Origin: JAAYAY01 sp964429355
GTDB taxonomy: Bacteria > Planctomycetota > Planctomycetia > Pirellulales > Thermoguttaceae
DNA: 9,818 nucleotides
Assembly: GCA_964429355.1 (NCBI GenBank)
Contig: CAYSCH010000353.1
Location: 1 to 9,818, forward strand
Direction of reading: 5' to 3'
Shown: positions 6,310 through 9,818 of the stretch, one piece after another
Layout of the letters: each line of letters starts with the position of its first letter
Position numbering within the stretch: position 1 is the first letter of the stretch
The notes under the pieces: model-generated
What the model was told of the DNA's origin: nothing
The model's database searches: none
What the model saw: the letters and a program-made list of their open reading frames with translations, nothing else
Position numbers and translations under genes: made by a program

Positions 6310-8714
6310 TCACGCCGCTTCGTAGAGCGCCTTTTCCAAATCGCGAAGGGCGCTGATGTACTCATCGCGCCCCCCAAACAGCTTGATGATCTCGATCGGA
6401 GTTCCGAATTCGTCGAAGGGCTGGACCTTGAGGACGCCCATCTTCTCGATGGCCGTGATGCCCTGGGTGGCGTACTTGTCGAGGAGGGCTTCGAGAACCG
6501 CCCGGGCCTGGTCGCCATACCTGGCAAAATAGTCGCGTTTGCGGACGTTTTCGGCCCGCTCTTTGCGCGTGAGCGGCGGGCGATCAAAGGCCACGTGGCA
6601 GATGAGGTCGAAGGCGTCGAAATCCTTGCCCACTTCCTCGGCCAGGGCGTCGAGAAACACGCCACGCTCCTCCAGCTCTTCCAGGATCGCTTCCTTCTTC
6701 TCCGCCTCGTTCCAGTTCTGGAGGAACTCGTCGAGCGAGGCAAATTCCTCCAGGACCGCCTTGCGGGTGTAGTCCTTGAGCGACTCGGTGATCAGCTTGC
6801 CGTCCTTCCCGTAATACTGGACCCGTTCGGCAACGACCCAGACCGGCACGTCGCTGACGTACCACTTCCGCCGCCTCGGAGGTGGACCGCCTGGCGGAAT
6901 GGCGATATCCGGGGGCAGGGGCGGAACGCTGTCGCCGTCGTCATCACGGCCGTCGCCATCGTCCGGCGGATCGCCCTGGGCATCTTCCGGCGGCACGGGG
7001 TCGTCGTCCGGCTTGGGCTGGTAGACCTGAACCGGGTCGCCGTCGAAGTCGGGATCGGCAAACAGCTCGGTGGCCTTCTTGAAGTCGATGATCGTGAAGT
7101 AGAGCTTGCCAAAATCCTCGTTGATGCGGGTGCCACGGCCGATGATCTGCTTGAACTCGGTCATGGACTCGATCCGCTGATCCAGCACGATCAGCTTGCA
7201 GGTCTGGGCATCCACGCCGGTCGACATGAGTTTCGACGTGGTCGCAATCACCGGGTAGCGGGCCTCGGGGTCGATGAAGTTATCGAGTTCGGCCTTGCCC
7301 TCGGCGTTGTCGCCGGTGATCCGCATGACGTATCGCGGGTTTTCGGCGGCCAGGTCGGGATTGGCGTTGACCAGGGCCTGACGCATCCGCTCGGCGTGAT
7401 CGATGTCTTCGCAGAACACGATCGTCTTGTCGAAGCGGTTGGTGCCCTTGAGGAACTCGGTGATTTTGCGCGCGACCAGCTCGGTCCGCTTGTCGAGTAC
7501 GAGGGACTTGTCAAAATCCTTCTGGTTGTAGATCCGGTCCTCAATCTCGTCGCCGTACTTGTCGCATTTGCCGGTTGGGGGGCGCCAGCCGGTGAGGTCC
7601 TTGTCGAAGTCGATGCGGACGACTTTGTAGGGGGCAAGAAAACCGTCGTCGATTCCCTGGCGGAGCGAGTAGGTGTAGAGCGGGTCGCCGAAGTAGTGGA
7701 TGTTGGAGACTTCGCAGGTTTCCTTGGGTGTGGCGGTCAGGCCGATCTGGGTGGCGGTCGAAAAGTAGTCCAAAATCTCCCGCCAGGCCGAGTTTTCCCG
7801 CGCGCTGCCGCGGTGGCATTCGTCGACGATCACCAGGTCGAAGAACTCGGGCGTGAACTGCTTGTAGATGTTGCGGTCTTCCTCGCTGCCGGTGACGGCC
7901 TGATAGAGGGAGAGGTAGATCTCGTAGGACTTGTCGATCTGGCGACGGGCGATCTTGGTCATGGCCCCGCCGAAGGGCTTGAAGTCGTTGGTGCGGGTCT
8001 GGTCGACGAGGATGTTGCGATCGGCCAGGAAGAGGATCCGCTTCTTCGCGCCGGCCTTCCACAGCCGCCAGATGATCTGGAAGGCCGTGTAGGTCTTGCC
8101 GGTGCCGGTGGCCATGACCAGGAGGATGCGGTCCTGGCCAGTGGCGATGGCCTCGATCGTGCGGTTGATCGCGTTGAGCTGGTAGTACCGCGGCGACTTG
8201 CCGCTGCCGTCCGTGTAGTAGTCCTGGGCCACGACGAGTTCGGCCGCCGGCTTGATCTTCTTCCACTGGCAATAGTGCTGCCAGAGCAGGTCCGGGGCGG
8301 GGAAGGCGTCAAGGGGCAGCTCCTGCTCGACCGCTCCAAAGGTGCCCGTCCGATCGTGGAAGTGGAAGGCGTCGCCGTTGGAGCTGAACACAAAGGGGAG
8401 GTCGAGGGCCGTTTTGCCGGCGTAGGCCAGGGCCTGCTGCATGCCGTCGGCGACGGCGTGGTTGTTGTCCTTGGCCTCGATTAGGGCGATCGGGATGTTG
8501 GGCTTGTAGTAGAGAATGTAGTCGGCGCGTTTCCGCTCGCCCCGTTTGACGGTCTTGCCCTTCCAGAGGATCCGCCCATTGGTGAAGAAGACCTCCTCCC
8601 GCACCTGGGACATCAGGTCCCAGCCGGCCGACTGGATCGCGGGGGAGATGAACTTGGTGCGGATATCCGCTTCGCTGAGGGNNNNNNNNNNGATTTCTTG
8701 TCGAGGTCGGGCAT
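6310..8714 (-). CDS. hsdR: Type I restriction enzyme motor/endonuclease subunit HsdR (start interrupted by an assembly gap)
   Basis: HsdR translocates DNA with ATP and cuts it when the target is unmethylated. Counting from the proposed start and assuming the 1-base join below, the product is about 797 aa. It has a PD-(D/E)xK nuclease (RADY with Asp61, IEAK with Glu76 and Lys78), Walker A ATGTGKT (198-204), DECH box (294-297), TATPKE motif III (323-328), QIIGRGTR motif VI (519-526), an Asp/Pro-rich linker (about 563-613), and a C-terminal helical domain of the EcoEI HsdR type. Ten Ns at 8682-8691 interrupt codon 8. The start MPDLDKKS at 8714 followed by LSEADIRTKF is typical of this family, but the frames join only if the gap is not really 10 bases. 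Reading straight through the Ns gives an in-frame extension to 8889, which looks non-coding. No strong ribosome binding site precedes 8714. Confidence 0.93.
8682..8691. other. Ten-N assembly gap inside the hsdR start region
   Basis: Ten unknown bases join two contigs. The left contig ends in the hsdR frame LSEADIR and the right contig holds MPDLDKKS on the minus strand. These frames are compatible only if the true gap length is 2 modulo 3, so 10 cannot be literal if both are one gene. A gap of minus one, meaning one shared G, gives KKSLSEADIR, the usual family sequence. Confidence 0.95.
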
Positions 8715-8815
8715 TGTGGAAATTGCTGCTGGCTTGCTCCACCGGCCGTGGCGGCCCACGAGGATGCAGGACATCGGGTAAATACGCCATTTGGCACTCA
8801 CTTCGTGGGGTCTTT

Positions 8816-8844
8816 ATCGTAATGCGCGGCAAGGGGTTGCTCAA
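8816..8844 (-). promoter_or_regulatory. Candidate sigma70-type promoter for the hsdR operon
   Basis: On the minus strand TTGAGC (8844-8839) and TACGAT (8821-8816) are separated by exactly 17 bases. Each hexamer has two mismatches to the consensus. The start of transcription would be near 8808, giving a leader of about 95 bases before the hsdR ATG at 8714. The spacing is right but the match is moderate, so this is a prediction. Confidence 0.4.
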
Positions 8845-8850
8845 GCGATT

Positions 8851-8862
8851 GGGAAATTTCCC
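8851..8862. promoter_or_regulatory. Perfect 12-bp palindrome GGGAAATTTCCC upstream of the operon promoter
   Basis: The sequence is fully self-complementary and lies 6 bp upstream of the candidate hsdR -35 box. A symmetric site in this place could be an operator for a dimeric regulator of restriction genes. No regulator of the controller type is visible in the window, except possibly the nearby LuxR-type protein. A 12-bp palindrome can also arise by chance. Confidence 0.3.
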
Positions 8863-8908
8863 GCCGCAACCAGGCAGACTGGGGAACATTTGCGGGATTT
8901 TTCGAGGA

Positions 8909-8943
8909 TCAGAGGGCAGAGGACGGGGGACAGGGGACAGAGA
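8909..8943 (-). repeat. Heptad tandem repeat, five degenerate 7-bp units (purine-rich on the plus strand)
   Basis: Read on the plus strand the units are TCAGAGG, GCAGAGG, ACGGGGG, ACAGGGG and ACAGAGA, with an exact 7-bp period. On the minus strand they become CCTCTGN/CCCCTGT-type units, the same family as the array at 9554-9616 but in the opposite orientation. Such repeats lie between genes and are not coding. Confidence 0.7.
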
Positions 8944-9105
8944 TGCCCAAAAGAGGGCGAAGGTGGTGGTGTCGTGTGGGGGCGATGAAAGAAGCCCATC
9001 ACAAGGGAGCGGCGGTGGGCGAGGGTTTGTGGCGGGCCATTGGGAGACCGGTCCCGCTGCACGTTTCCGAGCAGCAATCTCGAGGCACTTCCCTTGCCGT
9101 CATCG

Positions 9106-9131
9106 CCCCCTCTGAATGGATCAGAAGGGGG
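9106..9131. repeat. Inverted repeat (hairpin) upstream of the LuxR-type gene promoter
   Basis: CCCCCTCTGA (9106-9115) pairs with TCAGAAGGGGG (9121-9131) across a 5-base loop, with one bulged base. The stem is stable and GC-rich. No run of T follows on either strand, so it is not a classic intrinsic terminator. It ends 20 bp before the -35 box of the small regulator and could be a protein binding site or an insulating structure. Confidence 0.5.
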
Positions 9132-9151
9132 TGGAAGGGAGACTGCCGTTC

Positions 9152-9180
9152 TTGAACCAAGCCCCCTCCAGTGGTATATT
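9152..9180 (+). promoter_or_regulatory. Strong candidate sigma70-type promoter for the LuxR-type gene
   Basis: TTGAAC (9152-9157) and TATATT (9175-9180) are separated by exactly 17 bases. The -10 box has one mismatch and the -35 box two mismatches. Transcription would start near 9187, about 42 bases before the ATG at 9229. A short dyad GGTC-CT-GACC (9193-9202) lies in the early leader and could be an operator. Confidence 0.6.
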
Positions 9181-9228
9181 AACCTACTGACAGGTCCTGA
9201 CCACCTATTTTCTACAGGGAGCTACACC

Positions 9229-9492
9229 ATGGCATCCGGTTTGACACCCAGAGAAAAAGAAATCGTCCGCCTCGCCAGTCTCGGCTGCACCGTCCACGAG
9301 TCCGCCAAGATCCTCAAGCTCGCACCAAGCACAATCGATAACCACAAGGCTCGCGCCATGGGCAAACTGGGCACGGACAAGGCGGCCTTACTGACCAGGT
9401 TGGCCCTTAAGCTCAAGGTCACCACCATGACCGACAAGCTGACACCCGCCGAGCAGAAGAAGTCCGGTCGCAAGAACGACGGCTGGAACTGA
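9229..9492 (+). CDS. Small stand-alone LuxR/GerE-type helix-turn-helix protein
   Basis: The 87-aa protein is a single LuxR-type DNA-binding domain. It begins LTPREKEIVRLASLGCT (residues 5-21), has the HTH core HESAKILKLAPSTIDNHKAR (23-42), and continues MGKLGTDKAALLTRLAL. No receiver or sensor domain is attached. The tail KKSGRKNDGWN is basic; I recall similar stand-alone proteins with this kind of tail from planctomycetes. AGGGAG lies 7 bases before the ATG at 9229, which fixes the start and rules out the longer upstream frame. It is transcribed away from the restriction operon and is flanked by inverted heptad repeats. It may be a cellular regulator unrelated to defence; a role at the hsdR promoter is only a possibility. 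Confidence 0.88.
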   Translation: MASGLTPREKEIVRLASLGCTVHESAKILKLAPSTIDNHKARAMGKLGTDKAALLTRLALKLKVTTMTDKLTPAEQKKSGRKNDGWN

Positions 9493-9553
9493 GGCGAAAC
9501 GCTCTTAGTCCGTCCTCCTGCAATTCCCCTGCGTCTCAGCCCCTCCGCGCCGC

Positions 9554-9616
9554 TCCCTGCTCCCTGCTCCCTGTTCCCTGCTCCCTGTCCTCTGACCTCT
9601 GTCCTCCGTCCCCCGA
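9554..9616 (+). repeat. Heptad tandem repeat, nine degenerate 7-bp units (pyrimidine-rich)
   Basis: Starting at 9554 the units are TCCCTGC, TCCCTGC, TCCCTGT, TCCCTGC, TCCCTGT, CCTCTGA, CCTCTGT, CCTCCGT and CCCCCGA, nine in an unbroken 7-bp frame. The first five are nearly identical and the rest drift. The surrounding 9493-9710 has no gene that I can support: it is CT-rich low-complexity DNA on the plus strand, with no clear terminator after the LuxR-type gene. Confidence 0.8.
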
Positions 9617-9712
9617 CCCGCCTCGTCTCTTCCCCTCCCACCTCGGTCCTCCACCGCCTCTGACCCAAAAACTACCAGTCGACTATTTTCCTTTCCCCCA
9701 TTCTCTTTTCCG

Positions 9713-9818
9713 CGGCTGGCGTGCGACTTGCAGAACGAGATTCCCGAGGTGAAGGGGTTCTCCGAGCGCAACATCAAGCGGATGCTGGCTTTCTATCGCG
9801 CGTATGCAGACGCAGGCC
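9713..9818 (+). pseudogene. Fragment of a DUF1016/YhcG-type (PDDEXK) nuclease N-terminal domain, apparently 5'-truncated
   Basis: In one plus-strand frame the sequence reads RLACDLQNEIPEVKG followed by FSERNIKRMLAFYRAY and continues open to the window edge. This matches the conserved DUF1016 N-terminal block (L..DL...FP..KGFS.RN...M..FY). Family proteins normally have another 50 or so residues before this point, including a helical segment. Here the preceding bases are CT-rich repeats with no ATG or GTG in frame and no ribosome binding site, so the 5' end seems lost. DUF1016 nucleases are often found near Type I restriction loci. The family match is good; whether the rest of the gene continues beyond the window cannot be seen. 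It may also be a frameshifted gene. Confidence 0.6.

Larger units (their letters stand above)
8863..9151. other. Intergenic spacer between the divergent hsdR operon and the LuxR-type gene
   Basis: No convincing gene is seen here. Short open frames are present on both strands but they lack ribosome binding sites and have odd compositions rich in Arg, Trp and Gly. The stretch contains the purine-rich heptad repeat at 8909-8943 and the inverted repeat at 9106-9131, listed separately. The remaining sequence is G-rich with no tRNA or other RNA gene that I can recognise. Confidence 0.6.

Noticed and set aside
5425..8484. 1019-codon open frame on the plus strand
   Set aside because: It is antisense to hsdR and the RlmJ-like gene, which have clear domain motifs. 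Its Val/Gly/Asp/Leu-rich translation is typical of the complement of GC-rich coding DNA.
8715..8889. N-terminal extension of HsdR to an ATG at 8889
   Set aside because: It depends on counting the 10 Ns literally. The extension has no family resemblance and would overlap the candidate promoter.
9106..9131. Hairpin as an intrinsic terminator
   Set aside because: No T-run follows the stem on either strand.
8943..9155. 70-codon plus-strand open frame in the spacer
   Set aside because: No ribosome binding site, unusual Arg/Trp/Gly-rich composition, and it overlaps the hairpin and the promoter -35 box.
8909..9616. Repeats as a CRISPR array
   Set aside because: The units are 7 bp long, directly adjacent and degenerate, with no spacers.

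Overview
This window is almost entirely one leftward (minus-strand) defence operon. The core is a complete Type I restriction-modification system in the order hsdR, an RlmJ-like methyltransferase, hsdM, hsdS. It is followed by an unrecognised 486-aa protein with a HEPN-like RX4H motif, a small protein with a metzincin-like zinc-protease signature, and the first 26 codons of another gene (possibly GIY-YIG/DUF4357-like) that runs off the left edge. The genes overlap by a few bases or lie 6 to 51 bp apart, so they probably share transcripts. A candidate sigma70-type promoter for the operon lies just upstream of hsdR at 8816-8844.

Right of the operon is a spacer of about 400 bp, then a rightward 87-aa stand-alone LuxR-type helix-turn-helix protein (9229-9492) with a good promoter (9152-9180) and ribosome binding site. 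Degenerate 7-bp tandem repeats of one family, in opposite orientations, lie on either side of this small gene (8909-8943 and 9554-9616). At the right edge a coding fragment on the plus strand matches the conserved N-terminal domain of DUF1016/YhcG-type nucleases. No normal start is visible and it begins directly after low-complexity DNA, so it looks 5'-truncated.

Organism: the DNA is moderately GC-rich. The short LuxR-type protein ending in a GRKNDGWN-like tail, the heptad repeats between genes, and weak ribosome binding sites on several genes suggest a planctomycete. This rests on general recognition, with no phylogenetic marker in view. The hsdM, hsdR and conserved hsdS segments are clearly GC-rich. 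The hsdS target-recognition domains and the two cargo genes to the left are more AT-rich, as expected for a shuffled defence island.

How the genes may work together: HsdS gives sequence specificity, HsdM methylates adenine, and HsdR translocates and cuts unmethylated DNA. The most unusual part is the RlmJ-like methyltransferase locked between hsdR and hsdM by overlap. It has a changed catalytic motif (DPPG in place of DPPY). The HEPN-like and metzincin-like genes could form an added RNase/protease arm, in the way PrrC-type anticodon nucleases ride in Type I loci; that is inference. A 10-N assembly gap interrupts the hsdR start. The flanking sequence suggests it hides a simple 1-base overlap of contigs and that the protein is intact.
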